Counted from the first letter of the stretch, positions 7,778 through 16,654 are shown. The stretch is 41,482 bases of DNA from an uncultured Flavobacteriales bacterium (GCA_905480225.1 CAJQPO010000031.1:1-41482), one strand, 5' to 3'. The notes: generated by a model not told the origin, from the letters alone. Program-made: numbers and translations.

Positions 7778-9319
7778 ATGAAAGATAAATATAAGAGCCT
7801 GGATCAAAAAAAGAGCGAGGCCAAAACAGGTGGTGGAGAAGCAAGAATAGCTGCACAACACAAAAAAGGCAAGCTAACTGCTCGTGAAAGAATACATTTT
7901 TTACTGGACGAGGAGAGTTTTGAAGAAATGGGTATGCTGGTTCAGCACAGGTCTGTCAATTTTGGACTGGATAAAAAGAAGTTTTTTGGAGATGGTGTTG
8001 TAACGGGTTATGGAACAATTGCTGGTAGACTTGTTTACGTTTATTCTCAAGACTTTACTGTCTTGGGCGGATCATTAGCAGAGGCTCATGCTGAAAAAAT
8101 TTGCAAAGTGATGGACCTTGCTATGAAGAATGGAGCGCCTATAATTGGACTAAACGACTCTGGTGGCGCTCGTATTCAGGAAGGAGTGGTTTCATTAGGG
8201 GGGTATGCAGATATTTTCTACAGAAATACTCAAGCAAGTGGCGTGGTTCCGCAAATTTCGGGTATCATGGGTCCATGTGCTGGCGGTGCCGTGTACTCTC
8301 CTGCACTTACCGATTTCATTTTAATGGTAGAGAATACTTCTTATATGTTTGTAACGGGGCCGAACGTGGTAAAAACCGTAACTAACGAAGAGGTAACAGC
8401 CGAAGAATTGGGTGGCGCATCTACGCATTCAGAAAAGTCTGGTGTAACGCATTTCTCTTGTTCTAATGAAATTGAGGCGATTAATAACATTAAACAACTG
8501 TTGTCTTTTATGCCTCAAAATTGTGAAGAAGACCCGCCTTCAATGCTTTATAAACAGGGCAATGAGCTACGAGAAAATCTGAACACAATAATACCAGAAA
8601 ACCCCAATCAGCCGTATGACATGCGGGAAGTAATTAATGGAACAGTTGACGAAGAATCTTTCTTTGAAGTTCATGAAAAATATGCGGAAAACATTATTGT
8701 TGGGTTTGCGCGTTTAGGTGGTAAGTCGATTGGCATTGTAGCTAATCAACCAGCTGTATTAGCGGGAGTTTTGGATGTGGAGTCTTCAAAGAAAGGGGCC
8801 CGATTTGTGCGTTTTTGTGATTGTTTCAATATTCCCTTGCTTGTTTTCGAAGATGTTCCAGGATTTCTACCCGGAACAGATCAGGAATGGAATGCAATCA
8901 TTACGAATGGTGCAAAATTGTTGTATGCTTTCAGCGAAGCTACTGTGCCAAGGGTTACTGTAATTACAAGGAAGGCCTATGGTGGCGCATATGATGTAAT
9001 GAATTCTAAACACATTGGAGCCGACATGAATTATGCTTGGCCGACAGCTGAAATTGCTGTAATGGGTGCTAAAGGTGCAGCAGAAATAATTTTCAAATCT
9101 GAAATTCAACAAGCAGACAACCCAGAAGAAAAATGGAAAGAAAAAGAATTGGAATATGCTGAATTATTTGCCAATCCTTATAATGCGGCGGCCAGAGGAT
9201 ATATTGATGAAGTCATTAAGCCTCAGGACACGAGAGAAAAGTTGATTAGGGCTTTTTCAATGCTTCGAAATAAGTCTGTGAGTTTACCTAAAAAAAAGCA
9301 CGGGAACTTACCGCTGTAA
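7778..9319 (+). CDS. Acyl-CoA (propionyl-CoA type) carboxylase, carboxyltransferase beta subunit
   Basis: This 513-residue protein has the normal length for the decarboxylating/carboxyltransferase subunit of propionyl- or methylcrotonyl-type acyl-CoA carboxylases. It opens with [22 protein letters not shown]. It has two crotonase-fold halves with the oxyanion segments [19 protein letters not shown] and [10 protein letters not shown], and [15 protein letters not shown] in the second half. The enzyme moves CO2 from biotin to an acyl-CoA in the cytoplasm, usually in branched-chain or odd-chain acid metabolism. No biotin carboxylase or biotin carrier gene lies nearby, so its partners must be encoded elsewhere. 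Sequence alone does not settle the acyl-CoA preference. Confidence 0.93.
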   Translation: MKDKYKSLDQKKSEAKTGGGEARIAAQHKKGKLTARERIHFLLDEESFEEMGMLVQHRSVNFGLDKKKFFGDGVVTGYGTIAGRLVYVYSQDFTVLGGSLAEAHAEKICKVMDLAMKNGAPIIGLNDSGGARIQEGVVSLGGYADIFYRNTQASGVVPQISGIMGPCAGGAVYSPALTDFILMVENTSYMFVTGPNVVKTVTNEEVTAEELGGASTHSEKSGVTHFSCSNEIEAINNIKQLLSFMPQNCEEDPPSMLYKQGNELRENLNTIIPENPNQPYDMREVINGTVDEESFFEVHEKYAENIIVGFARLGGKSIGIVANQPAVLAGVLDVESSKKGARFVRFCDCFNIPLLVFEDVPGFLPGTDQEWNAIITNGAKLLYAFSEATVPRVTVITRKAYGGAYDVMNSKHIGADMNYAWPTAEIAVMGAKGAAEIIFKSEIQQADNPEEKWKEKELEYAELFANPYNAAARGYIDEVIKPQDTREKLIRAFSMLRNKSVSLPKKKHGNLPL

Positions 9320-9417
9320 TTTTTGTTACTATACCGGGAATTGGTTTGATTTCGAATCACTCACCGATTATTTGACAAGGCAAGAGGCCGAAGTCAACAA
9401 TATTTAAAACATTAAAA

Positions 9418-10056
9418 ATGAAAAAAACAGGATTGTTATTGGTGCTATTGGCTACCGTTGTAACTTTTGCATTTACGTATGAAAAAGGAGAAATAAAAAC
9501 CATTGAAGTTGGGGCAAACATGCCAAGTGCTAATGCTAAAATGTTAGCTACTAGCGGGAAATCGATGACGCTTACGGATTTGAAACAAGAGAATGGAATT
9601 TTAATCATATTCTCCTGTAATACATGCCCGTTTGTTGTTGGTGGAAAAGACAATAAAGGTTGGGAAGGCAGGTACAATGAGGTATACAATGTCGCCAAAG
9701 AAAACAACATTGGGATGGCTCTTATAAATAGTAATGAAGCAAGAAGAGGAAAGGGCGAATCCATGGATGATATGATTAAAAGGGCAAAGAAAGAGGGGTT
9801 GAAAGCCAGCTATTTGCTGGATGAAGGAAGCGTAGTTGCAGATGCTTTTGGAGCGAGAACTACTCCGCACGTCTTCTTATTCGATTCAAGCAATAAATTG
9901 GCTTACGCTGGAGCTATTGATGACAATGTAAATGATCCAAAGATGGTGAAAGAACATTGGCTGAAAAATGCCATTTCGAGAATTGCGAAAGGTGAAAAAA
10001 TTGACCCGGCTCAAACTAGGCAGAAAGGTTGCAGCATAAAGCGTGTCGCTAATTAG
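9418..10056 (+). CDS. Secreted thioredoxin-fold (AhpC/TSA, redoxin-like) protein
   Basis: The protein has 212 residues with an N-terminal signal peptide (KKTGLLLVLLATVVTFAFT). The thioredoxin fold has IIFSCNTCPFVV, giving a CxxC pair at Cys67 and Cys70. It also has FGARTTPHVFLFD with the cis-Pro before His. The conserved C-terminal segment TRQKGCSIKR adds a third cysteine. The family (PRX-like, common in Bacteroidota) is thought to act in thiol redox chemistry, but its substrate is unknown. Here the signal peptide places it in the periplasm. A strong terminator follows at 10081-10115, so it appears to be transcribed on its own. Confidence 0.85.
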   Translation: MKKTGLLLVLLATVVTFAFTYEKGEIKTIEVGANMPSANAKMLATSGKSMTLTDLKQENGILIIFSCNTCPFVVGGKDNKGWEGRYNEVYNVAKENNIGMALINSNEARRGKGESMDDMIKRAKKEGLKASYLLDEGSVVADAFGARTTPHVFLFDSSNKLAYAGAIDDNVNDPKMVKEHWLKNAISRIAKGEKIDPAQTRQKGCSIKRVAN

Positions 10057-10080
10057 ACTGCGAGAAGTCATTTGATTTCA

Positions 10081-10115
10081 GCCCGACTCATTTCTGTTAT
10101 GAAGTCGGGCTTTTT
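10081..10115 (+). terminator. Rho-independent terminator after the redoxin gene
   Basis: A perfect 8-bp GC-rich stem, GCCCGACT (10081-10088) with AGTCGGGC (10103-10110), is followed directly by TTTTT (10111-10115). It lies 25 bases after the redoxin stop and isolates it from purD. Confidence 0.92.
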
Positions 10116-10152
10116 GTTGACAAAAATATATGGGCAGGGTACTCATTCTTTG

Positions 10153-10160
10153 CATCTTTG
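10153..10160 (+). promoter_or_regulatory. Candidate -7 element for purD
   Basis: CATCTTTG matches TAnnTTTG at 7 of 8 positions, 38 bases before the purD ATG and just after the upstream terminator. No TTG lies at the expected -33 spacing. Confidence 0.4.
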
Positions 10161-10198
10161 TACGGTAGATAAACCATCAACGAAATACATCAGAAATC

Positions 10199-11491
10199 AT
10201 GAATGTTTTAGTACTTGGATCTGGCGGAAGAGAACATGCTATTGCGTGGAAATTAGCGCAGTCTTCGCAACTTGAGAACTTATATATTGCTCCAGGGAAT
10301 CCAGGAACGGCTTCTCTGGGAGTAAACGTGGCACTTTCCTTAACAGATTTTGACGGAATTGCATCTTTTGCGCTCGAAAATAACGTGCAAATAGTAGTTG
10401 TTGGACCAGAGGATCCGTTAGTAAATGGAATTCACGATTACTTTGAAGAAAAAGAAGAGCTATCAGGAATTACGATTATTGGACCAAAAAAGGAAGGGGC
10501 GATTATTGAAGGAAGCAAAGACTTTTCAAAAGCCTTCATGAAAAAGTATAATATTCCCACGGCTAAATACAGTTCTTTTACGGAAGAAAGTTTGGAAAGT
10601 GGGTATGCATATTTAGAAAAAATGACACCGCCTTACGTGTTAAAAGCAGATGGTTTAGCCGCAGGAAAAGGAGTTCTGATACTAGATGATTTAAATCAAG
10701 CAAAATCAGAATTGAGAAAGATGGTTGCTGAGAAAAAATTTGGGGATGCAAGTAGTACCGTTGTTATTGAGCAATTTTTAGCCGGAATTGAGGTTTCCGT
10801 TTTTGTAATTACCGACGGAAAAAGCTATAAAATTCTTCCAGAAGCTAAAGATTATAAGCGCATTGGAGAGTCTGATACTGGATTGAATACAGGTGGAATG
10901 GGAGCTATATCACCAGTCCCTTTTGCCAACAGAGATTTTATGGATAAAGTGGATAATCAAGTAATTATCCCCACAATTAAAGGATTGAGAGCAGAAGGAA
11001 TTGATTATTCTGGTTTTATTTTCTTTGGTTTGATAAGTGTAAAAGGAGATCCATATGTAATTGAATACAATTGTCGTCTAGGAGACCCTGAAACGGAAGT
11101 AGTCATGCCGAGGTTAAAATCTGATTTGTTGGAATTATTTGATGGTATTGCTACCGGAACCTTGTCGGAGAGAGATGTGCAAATTGATCCACGTACTGCA
11201 TCGACAGTGATGATGGTTTCAGGAGGATATCCAGAAGATTATGAAAAAGGGAAAGTAATAAAGGGATTGCACGCTATTGAGGATAGTATTATTTTTCATG
11301 CAGGGACAAAGGAAGATAGTGGCTTGATTAAAACGAATGGAGGAAGAGTTTTAGCGGTAACTTCTTATGGAAAAGACATCGAAACGGCACTTAAAATATC
11401 GTACGAATCTGCACAAAAGATTCAATTCCAAAACCGTTACTTTAGAAAAGATTTAGGTTTTGATTTGATTAAGAAAAATCAAAAAACCTAA
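10199..11491 (+). CDS. purD: Phosphoribosylamine-glycine ligase (GAR synthetase)
   Basis: This 430-residue ATP-grasp enzyme catalyses step 2 of purine synthesis: phosphoribosylamine + glycine + ATP to GAR. It begins with MNVLVLGSGGREHAIAWKLA, the hallmark PurD N-terminus. It also has YVLKADGLAAGKGV in the ATP-grasp fold, GESDTGLNTGGMGAISP, and EYNCRLGDPETEVV, which supplies metal and ATP ligands. Length and domain order are normal for the family. In flavobacteria purD often adjoins DUF6427 and DUF6341 genes, as it does here, and purQ follows 1.4 kb downstream, so this is a loose purine neighbourhood. Confidence 0.97.
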   Translation: MNVLVLGSGGREHAIAWKLAQSSQLENLYIAPGNPGTASLGVNVALSLTDFDGIASFALENNVQIVVVGPEDPLVNGIHDYFEEKEELSGITIIGPKKEGAIIEGSKDFSKAFMKKYNIPTAKYSSFTEESLESGYAYLEKMTPPYVLKADGLAAGKGVLILDDLNQAKSELRKMVAEKKFGDASSTVVIEQFLAGIEVSVFVITDGKSYKILPEAKDYKRIGESDTGLNTGGMGAISPVPFANRDFMDKVDNQVIIPTIKGLRAEGIDYSGFIFFGLISVKGDPYVIEYNCRLGDPETEVVMPRLKSDLLELFDGIATGTLSERDVQIDPRTASTVMMVSGGYPEDYEKGKVIKGLHAIEDSIIFHAGTKEDSGLIKTNGGRVLAVTSYGKDIETALKISYESAQKIQFQNRYFRKDLGFDLIKKNQKT

Positions 11492-11505
11492 AAATACAAG
11501 CGTAC

Positions 11506-11721
11506 TTACTTGATTTGATTCGGGTCGCTTGCTGCAGCCTTATTGTATTTTGACTGAATTGATAACCACAAACCAAGACCTAGAAAACCAAGCATAACGA
11601 ATAAGAAATTAGGGCTGATAAACCAAAAATTTTCAGAATTCCCAAGTTCTCCAAAAGGAACCAATAAGTTTTCAAAAGTCCAAACAAAAAAATCTCCGAG
11701 GGGGTATGCTAACCAATCCAT
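11506..11721 (-). CDS. Small membrane protein, DUF6341-like
   Basis: This 71-residue protein has one clear transmembrane segment (FLFVMLGFLGLGLWLSI) preceded by an aromatic-rich amphipathic part (FFVWTFENLLVPFGEL). The pattern of a short protein with one membrane helix and an FENLL.PF segment, next to purD and a DUF6427 gene, matches the DUF6341 family of flavobacteria, whose function is unknown. It is divergent from the DUF6427 gene across 69 bases and convergent with purD. A perfect -7 element (TACATTTG, 11743-11750) precedes it. The DUF assignment rests on remembered synteny and pattern. Confidence 0.7.
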   Translation of the reverse strand: MDWLAYPLGDFFVWTFENLLVPFGELGNSENFWFISPNFLFVMLGFLGLGLWLSIQSKYNKAAASDPNQIK

Positions 11722-11742
11722 GCTATTAATTTAGTATTGGAA

Positions 11743-11750
11743 CAAATGTA
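11743..11750 (-). promoter_or_regulatory. -7 element for the DUF6341-like gene
   Basis: TACATTTG on the minus strand matches TAnnTTTG fully, 21 bases before the ATG. No TTG is at the ideal -33 position. Confidence 0.5.
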
Positions 11751-11790
11751 AAGAATAAATCAACAGATGAAAAAACTATATTTATAAACT

Positions 11791-12792
11791 GTGATATATT
11801 CTTATTATAAGTCGAATTATGCCTTGGTTTTGTTTGGTCTACCCTTAGTGATTTCTCTATTGTGGTTGGGGCAAATATTGGAGGGAGTTAACTTAGAATC
11901 AATACAAGATTCATCTACGATTTTTTCATTATTAAAGGAATCTTTAAAGTACGGTTTTGTAGATCAACTTGTCGCTATGGTTATTATTGTGGTCAGTGCG
12001 GTATTACTTAATTCAACCATTAATCGAGAGGAATTTTTTGAGAAACACACTTTTTTGCCAGCTTACACCTATGTAGTAGTAATGAGTGTTTTTTCTGATT
12101 ATCAGCTATTACATCCAATCATACTTTCTAATTTTTTTATGGTTCTCGCAATAAGGCGATTATTTCACATTAAGAGAGCTAGTGATGCTCGCAGAATGAT
12201 GTTCGATGCGGGTTTCTTTTTAGGAATCGCCGCAATATTTTATGAATACTATATTGGCTTTTATCTTCTTGCGTGGAGCACATTAGCAGTTCTAAGGCCA
12301 TTTGTTTGGAGGGAACATGTCCTAGGTATAATTGGCTTGACAGTGCCTTTTATGTTTTTACTTTTTTATCATTTTATCATGGATGAATCAAGTACATTTC
12401 TCACACCATTATTTCCTAAAGATCAATACAGTTTTAGTTTTATCTCAACTACTTGGGTTAAAATTTGGATTAGTGTTTCTGTGGCGCTTTTTATGGCCAT
12501 TCTTGGTGCACAGGCTTTCTTAAAACGCCAAAAAAGAAGTTCGCTAAGGTTTAAGAGGATTTCTAACATCATTCTCTTCATGGGGCTAATTATTTTGTTG
12601 TTATCGGGTGTTTATTTGCTTTTGAGATATAAAATACCTGCTGTTTTATTAGGTGCAATTCTGGCCTCATTCTTAAGCTCGTTTTATTTTTTCTATGCAA
12701 AAAATCAAAAAATTGCAGGGAGTGTATTCTACCTAATCAACATTTTAATCATATTAAATATTTATTATCCATTAATTGCTAATATTTTTTAG
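11791..12792 (+). CDS. Polytopic membrane protein, DUF6427-like (GTG start)
   Basis: The 333-residue protein has about eight or nine hydrophobic helices. A conserved-looking core contains HPIILSNFFMVLAIRRLF, SDARRMMFDAGFFLGIAAIFY and ALRPFVWREHVLGIIGL. This combination is typical of DUF6427, a flavobacterial inner-membrane family near purD with no known role. The start is GTG at 11791, because TAA at 11785-11787 closes the frame two codons upstream. MIYSYYKSNY also matches the short basic N-terminus expected of the family. No Shine-Dalgarno-like sequence is visible. It is followed by purQ, which has its own -7 element. Confidence 0.75.
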   Translation: MIYSYYKSNYALVLFGLPLVISLLWLGQILEGVNLESIQDSSTIFSLLKESLKYGFVDQLVAMVIIVVSAVLLNSTINREEFFEKHTFLPAYTYVVVMSVFSDYQLLHPIILSNFFMVLAIRRLFHIKRASDARRMMFDAGFFLGIAAIFYEYYIGFYLLAWSTLAVLRPFVWREHVLGIIGLTVPFMFLLFYHFIMDESSTFLTPLFPKDQYSFSFISTTWVKIWISVSVALFMAILGAQAFLKRQKRSSLRFKRISNIILFMGLIILLLSGVYLLLRYKIPAVLLGAILASFLSSFYFFYAKNQKIAGSVFYLINILIILNIYYPLIANIF

Positions 12793-12822
12793 TAGAAGCG
12801 CTTTCTTAACTCAGTAAATCGT

Positions 12823-12830
12823 TATTTTTG
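12823..12830 (+). promoter_or_regulatory. -7 element for purQ
   Basis: TATTTTTG is a full match to TAnnTTTG, 21 bases before the purQ ATG. It supports starting purQ at 12852 and not at the upstream TTG at 12828, which lies inside the element. Confidence 0.6.
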
Positions 12831-12851
12831 TTCTTCAAAACAAGGAACTAT

Positions 12852-13544
12852 ATGAAATTTGGTGTTGTTACTTTTCCAGGCTCAAATTGTGATCAAGACA
12901 TGATTTACGTGTTGGAAACGATGTTGGGGCAAGAAGTCGTTAATCTATGGCATAAAGATACTGATCTGCAAGGAACAGACTTCATTGTGTTGCCAGGAGG
13001 ATTTTCATATGGCGACTACCTCCGGTCGGGCGCAATTGCAAAATATTCTCCAATTATGGAGAAGGTCATTGAACATGCTAATTCTGGTGGTTTTGTACTA
13101 GGAGTATGTAACGGTTTTCAAATCTTGTGTGAAAGTGGTTTGTTGCCAGGAGCACTGCTACATAACAACAACCAGAAATTCATCTGCAAAAATGTTTTTT
13201 TAAAGCCAGAAAGTAAAACAGCCAATTTAACCAAGGGTTTGAACCACGATAAAGCATATAAAATTCCAATTGCACATGGAGAAGGGCGATATTTCGCAGA
13301 TAAAAACACATTAGAGACCCTTGCCAGTAATGATCAGATTTTATTTAGGTATTGCGATGAAAATAACTTGGTAAATGAAGATTCAAACCCAAATGGATCC
13401 GTTGAAAACATTGCTGGTATTTGTAATGAAGCTAAAAATGTATTTGGAATGATGCCTCACCCAGAGCGTGCAGCAGACCCAGAGCTTAGTAATACGGACG
13501 GAAAAGCGTTATTTGAATCGGTTTTGGGTCTAGTTGGTGCTTAA
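12852..13544 (+). CDS. purQ: Phosphoribosylformylglycinamidine synthase, glutaminase subunit
   Basis: This 230-residue class I glutamine amidotransferase makes ammonia for FGAM synthesis in purine biosynthesis, working with PurL and PurS, which are not in this window. It begins MKFGVVTFPGSNCDQD, the standard PurQ start. LPGGFSYGDYLR is the oxyanion segment. The nucleophile is Cys86 in GVCNGFQIL, and the His/Glu of the triad are in PHPERA (His203, Glu205). An AAGGAA at 12842-12847 could serve as a ribosome site. The stop lies 4 bases from the convergent stop of the anchored beta-repeat protein. Confidence 0.97.
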   Translation: MKFGVVTFPGSNCDQDMIYVLETMLGQEVVNLWHKDTDLQGTDFIVLPGGFSYGDYLRSGAIAKYSPIMEKVIEHANSGGFVLGVCNGFQILCESGLLPGALLHNNNQKFICKNVFLKPESKTANLTKGLNHDKAYKIPIAHGEGRYFADKNTLETLASNDQILFRYCDENNLVNEDSNPNGSVENIAGICNEAKNVFGMMPHPERAADPELSNTDGKALFESVLGLVGA

Positions 13545-13548
13545 ACAC

Positions 13549-14397
13549 TTAATTTTCTTTGGCTTCAATTTCTGGATACGCACCTTTTTCGGGTTCGACT
13601 TTCGTTAAATTGCGCATGCCTTTGGCCATTCTTTTGAAATAATTGGCTAATGAAGTTGCTTTAAGAGGAATGTCAATGGGAACATTGATTTTGATAGGAA
13701 TGTTAGCATCGATTGGCATACTTTCTGAAAAAGAGACCTTTGCAGAGGTTTTTAAAGGAATTCTAACCGGGACCATAACGTCAACAGGTATTCGCAAACT
13801 TAATCCAACAGGAAGGGTATCAATTATAAGCATATCGATGGGCACGATACTATTGATTGGCATGGTTTCTCTAAATTCAATTAATAAGTTCTGATTCAAT
13901 GGAATATCGCTTTTAATTCTCATAGAAGGGCCACGTATTTCTCCTGTATTTTTGTTCTCCCCAAACATTTGAATTTTCATTCTTTGATCAAGAGGAATCG
14001 TGTCCTTCACAAATATGTTTACGTCTTCAGTTATTTCAATGGTAGTATCTAATCGTATATAGTCATGAACACCTATCTTAAACGGGATCAATAAGTTTTC
14101 ATTGACCGGGATTTCAGCGGTAAATGGGATTTCGCTTTCTACCAGCATATTGATATTTACATTTACTTCATCTTCTATTAAGATATTCGTTTTAACGGGC
14201 ATATCTTGCTCTAATTGCATGCTGTATACAATATGATCATCGGCCATTTCATCCAACACATTACCGAGGCTTTGGAGTCGTGCATCCGATAGATTCAACG
14301 AGTAGATTAAAACTGCAATGACAGCACCTTGTATTAAAAAAGCGAGAATTAAAAAGAGCATGCTTCTTTTTTGGAAGGTAGTAAGGGTCTTGAACAT
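13549..14397 (-). CDS. Membrane-anchored protein built of short proline-punctuated beta repeats, function unknown
   Basis: The 282-residue protein has a single N-terminal transmembrane anchor (MLFLILAFLIQGAVIAVLIYSL) with a short basic cytoplasmic tail. About 200 residues follow in which short hydrophobic strands alternate with a (I/M/L)P(I/V/L)(D/N/K) motif every 10-14 residues. Examples are DMPVKTNILIE, SEIPFTAEIPVN, DTIPLDQRMKIQM, ESMPIDANIPIKIN and VPIDIPL. The C-terminus is charged. It probably projects into the periplasm as an elongated beta structure. I recognise no named family. The ATG at 14395-14397 is used because the TTG at 14403 lies inside a perfect -7 promoter element (14401-14408). 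It may be translated from a leaderless mRNA. Confidence 0.7.
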   Translation of the reverse strand: MFKTLTTFQKRSMLFLILAFLIQGAVIAVLIYSLNLSDARLQSLGNVLDEMADDHIVYSMQLEQDMPVKTNILIEDEVNVNINMLVESEIPFTAEIPVNENLLIPFKIGVHDYIRLDTTIEITEDVNIFVKDTIPLDQRMKIQMFGENKNTGEIRGPSMRIKSDIPLNQNLLIEFRETMPINSIVPIDMLIIDTLPVGLSLRIPVDVMVPVRIPLKTSAKVSFSESMPIDANIPIKINVPIDIPLKATSLANYFKRMAKGMRNLTKVEPEKGAYPEIEAKEN

Positions 14398-14400
14398 ACT

Positions 14401-14408
14401 CAAAAGTA
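14401..14408 (-). promoter_or_regulatory. -7 element only 3 bases before the ATG (possible leaderless transcript)
   Basis: TACTTTTG on the minus strand matches TAnnTTTG fully. The ATG of the beta-repeat protein begins 3 bases later, where transcription itself would be expected to start. Confidence 0.5.
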
Positions 14409-14450
14409 GGACTTTTTTATTGCAAAAAAGGGAATCATGTGATGCCCGTT

Positions 14451-15071
14451 TTATTTATAAAATCCCATTTCATCGCAGTACTTGGCTACGGGCTCGGTTA
14501 ATAGGTAGCGCGTATCTTTTCCCTCTTTAATCAAATTTCGGATGTGGCTTGCTTCTATTTTCATAACAGGGATATCGACAAAATGGAACTTCTCATGATC
14601 TAAGAATTGGTTTTTTATGGGCTGTTCTTTGGTTTCTTGATCAGTTAGATTTCGAGGATAGACAAAAACTTGGTAGTTACTTATTATGTCCTCGTAGTTT
14701 TTCCATCTATGAAAAGAACGCATATTGTCTTCACCCATAATGATAGAAAAATGGAATTCGGGATACTTTTCCTGAATATAGACCAAAGTGTCAACAGTGT
14801 ATGAAGGCTGGGGGAGTTTGAACTCGATATTGGAAGCTCTTAGTTTTTGATTGTCTTCAATTGCCAAATTGACCATATAAAATCGATTGAGGTCAGGAAG
14901 CAACGACGCCTTTTTTTTATGCGGATTGTGTGGTGAAACGACTAGCCAGACTTCATCAATCAAATCTTGCTGAGCCATGTGATTAGCGATTATTAAATGG
15001 CCTACGTGGATGGGGTTGAAAGAACCGAAGAACAGTCCAATGTTTTTATTTTTCTTAATTATTGTTTGCAT
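14451..15071 (-). CDS. nadD: Nicotinate-nucleotide adenylyltransferase
   Basis: This 206-residue nucleotidyltransferase of the HIGH superfamily makes deamido-NAD from nicotinate mononucleotide and ATP. It has GLFFGSFNPIHVGHLIIAN with the HVGH motif at residues 22-25. It also has VSPHNPHKKK, GEDNMRSFHRWKNYE and a C-terminal ASHIRNLIKEGKDTRYLLTEPV that fits the ISSTxIR-type motif (I.AS.IR). Start is the ATG at 15069-15071; a TTG one codon earlier is less likely. It follows gmk by 26 bases and is probably cotranscribed with yicC and gmk, an order common in Bacteroidota. Confidence 0.95.
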   Translation of the reverse strand: MQTIIKKNKNIGLFFGSFNPIHVGHLIIANHMAQQDLIDEVWLVVSPHNPHKKKASLLPDLNRFYMVNLAIEDNQKLRASNIEFKLPQPSYTVDTLVYIQEKYPEFHFSIIMGEDNMRSFHRWKNYEDIISNYQVFVYPRNLTDQETKEQPIKNQFLDHEKFHFVDIPVMKIEASHIRNLIKEGKDTRYLLTEPVAKYCDEMGFYK

Positions 15072-15097
15072 CAATACTGATTTACCCGATTACCTTT

Positions 15098-15667
15098 TTA
15101 GGCGTTTAAAAAATCTCCAACTACTAATTCGGCTTCCTTCAAGGCGTCTTGAAGAATATGATTGGTCAAAATGTGGTCGTAATGTTTGGCCATGGTTAAT
15201 TCTGTATCGGCTTTTGCCACCCGTTGTCTAATGTTTGTTTCCGATTCTGTCTGTCGTAATCGCAACCTTTCTTCTAAAACATTTAAAGAGGGTGGCTGAA
15301 CAAAAATGGATAAAGCCGCTTCTTTAAAGTGTTTTTTTAGATTGATACCACCATCAACGTCAACATCAAAAATTAGGTGCTTACCGTTAGACCAAACCCG
15401 ATTTATTTCTGATTTTAATGTGCCATAGAAATGGTCAGGGTAAACTTCCTCCCATTCGATAAAATCATCAGTAGTTATTTTATTTTTGAAATCAGAAACA
15501 CTGAGGAAATGATAGTCTTTGCCATTGGTTTCATTACCTCTTAATAATCTTGTTGTTGCAGAAACAGAGAATTCTAAACCGAAATCAAGAGAAAGTAAAT
15601 GCCTGACGATGGTCGTTTTACCTGCCCCAGATGGAGCACTAAATATAACTGCTTTACCCTGTTTCAT
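15098..15667 (-). CDS. gmk: Guanylate kinase
   Basis: This 189-residue enzyme phosphorylates GMP to GDP with ATP. It has the P-loop SAPSGAGKTTIVRHLL at residues 10-25. The GMP-binding segment is FSVSATTRLLRGNETNGKDYHFLS, where the usual RxxRxGExxGxDYxF is recognisable although one Arg position is Leu. IFDVDVDGG is the Walker-B-like strand, and a lid region with RLRLRQTESETNIRQR follows. It has normal length. It lies 29 bases after yicC and 26 before nadD, in an apparent operon. Confidence 0.96.
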   Translation of the reverse strand: MKQGKAVIFSAPSGAGKTTIVRHLLSLDFGLEFSVSATTRLLRGNETNGKDYHFLSVSDFKNKITTDDFIEWEEVYPDHFYGTLKSEINRVWSNGKHLIFDVDVDGGINLKKHFKEAALSIFVQPPSLNVLEERLRLRQTESETNIRQRVAKADTELTMAKHYDHILTNHILQDALKEAELVVGDFLNA

Positions 15668-15696
15668 CTTCGATTAATACATCTATCAACTTTTAC

Positions 15697-16569
15697 TTAA
15701 AGTGCATTAAGCACTTGCTCTTTGATTTTTTCAAGTTCATCTTTCATTTGAACCACTAATTTTTGAATTTCTGAATGATTCGCCTTTGAACCCATAGTAT
15801 TTATTTCTCGTCCAATTTCCTGTCCAATAAAACCAAGTTTCTTGCCTTGAGATTTATCATCATTTAGCGTCTCTCGGAAATAATCCAAATGATTTGCTAA
15901 ACGAACCCTTTCTTCTGTAATGTCTAATTTCTCCAGGTAGTAAATCATTTCTTGCTCCATTCGATTGGAGTCGATATGTTCTTTATCATGAAATTCCGCA
16001 AAAAGCCCTTCTATTTTTTCCCGAACTCCTTGCGTTCTCTCTTTTTCAAATGGCACAACGCGATTAGCGCAATCCTCAATATTGTCTATTCTTAGTTTAA
16101 AATCTTCAAAAAGTGAAATGCCCTCTTGTTCCCGAAACAGTATAAATTTTTCTACTGCGTTTTCAATGAGGTGCATTACTTGCCCCCATTCATCCTCATC
16201 TATTTCTTTACGATCTTGCTTCATTACCTCGGGAAGACGCAGAAGATCAGTCATTGCTTGTTCAGTATGAAGTCCGAGCTCTGCTGAAAGCTCTTGAACT
16301 TGACGGAAATAACGTTTAACTACAGTAGTATTAATTGTACTATTAACCTCTTCGCCATTAGAATCGAAATGAATAAACAAATCAATTTTTCCACGAATCA
16401 ATTGTTTTGAAAGTTTATTTCGTAATGGAATTTCTTTCTCTTTATAGACGGATGGCATCCTGACATTGAGATCAAATTGTTTACTATTAACCGATCGCAG
16501 TTCGATAGAGAACTTTTTATTGCCAATAGTACCTTCGGCCTTGCCGTAGCCTGTCATCGATAGTATCAT
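15697..16569 (-). CDS. YicC/YloC-family endoribonuclease
   Basis: This 290-residue protein begins MILSMTGYGKAEG, the signature of the family, and continues with ELRSVNSKQFDLNVRMP. It ends with the conserved LGFIGQEIGREINTMGSKA and a helical EIQKLVVQMKDELEKIKEQV. Members are metal-dependent endoribonucleases involved in RNA turnover, and the adjacency to gmk is widespread. The start is ATG at 16567-16569; the GTG at 16575 is two codons upstream and not needed. A candidate promoter lies at 16590-16621. Confidence 0.93.
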   Translation of the reverse strand: MILSMTGYGKAEGTIGNKKFSIELRSVNSKQFDLNVRMPSVYKEKEIPLRNKLSKQLIRGKIDLFIHFDSNGEEVNSTINTTVVKRYFRQVQELSAELGLHTEQAMTDLLRLPEVMKQDRKEIDEDEWGQVMHLIENAVEKFILFREQEGISLFEDFKLRIDNIEDCANRVVPFEKERTQGVREKIEGLFAEFHDKEHIDSNRMEQEMIYYLEKLDITEERVRLANHLDYFRETLNDDKSQGKKLGFIGQEIGREINTMGSKANHSEIQKLVVQMKDELEKIKEQVLNAL

Positions 16570-16589
16570 AAACACGTGTTGCTTCGAGA

Positions 16590-16621
16590 CGAAGTTACAA
16601 AATGGAATGAGGTTTTTTCAA
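16590..16621 (-). promoter_or_regulatory. Candidate promoter for the yicC-gmk-nadD operon
   Basis: On the minus strand TTG (16621-16619) is followed after 21 bases by TAACTTCG (16597-16590), a 7/8 match to TAnnTTTG, about 20 bases before the yicC ATG. Confidence 0.45.
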
Positions 16622-16654
16622 TGTGCTGCGTATAATATTTTTTTAACGATTTAT

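Noticed and set aside
16571-16580. Palindrome AACACGTGTT just upstream of yicC, resembling an operator
   Set aside because: A single 10-base palindrome with no second copy in front of another gene; it could be chance in the short leader, so I do not call it a binding site.
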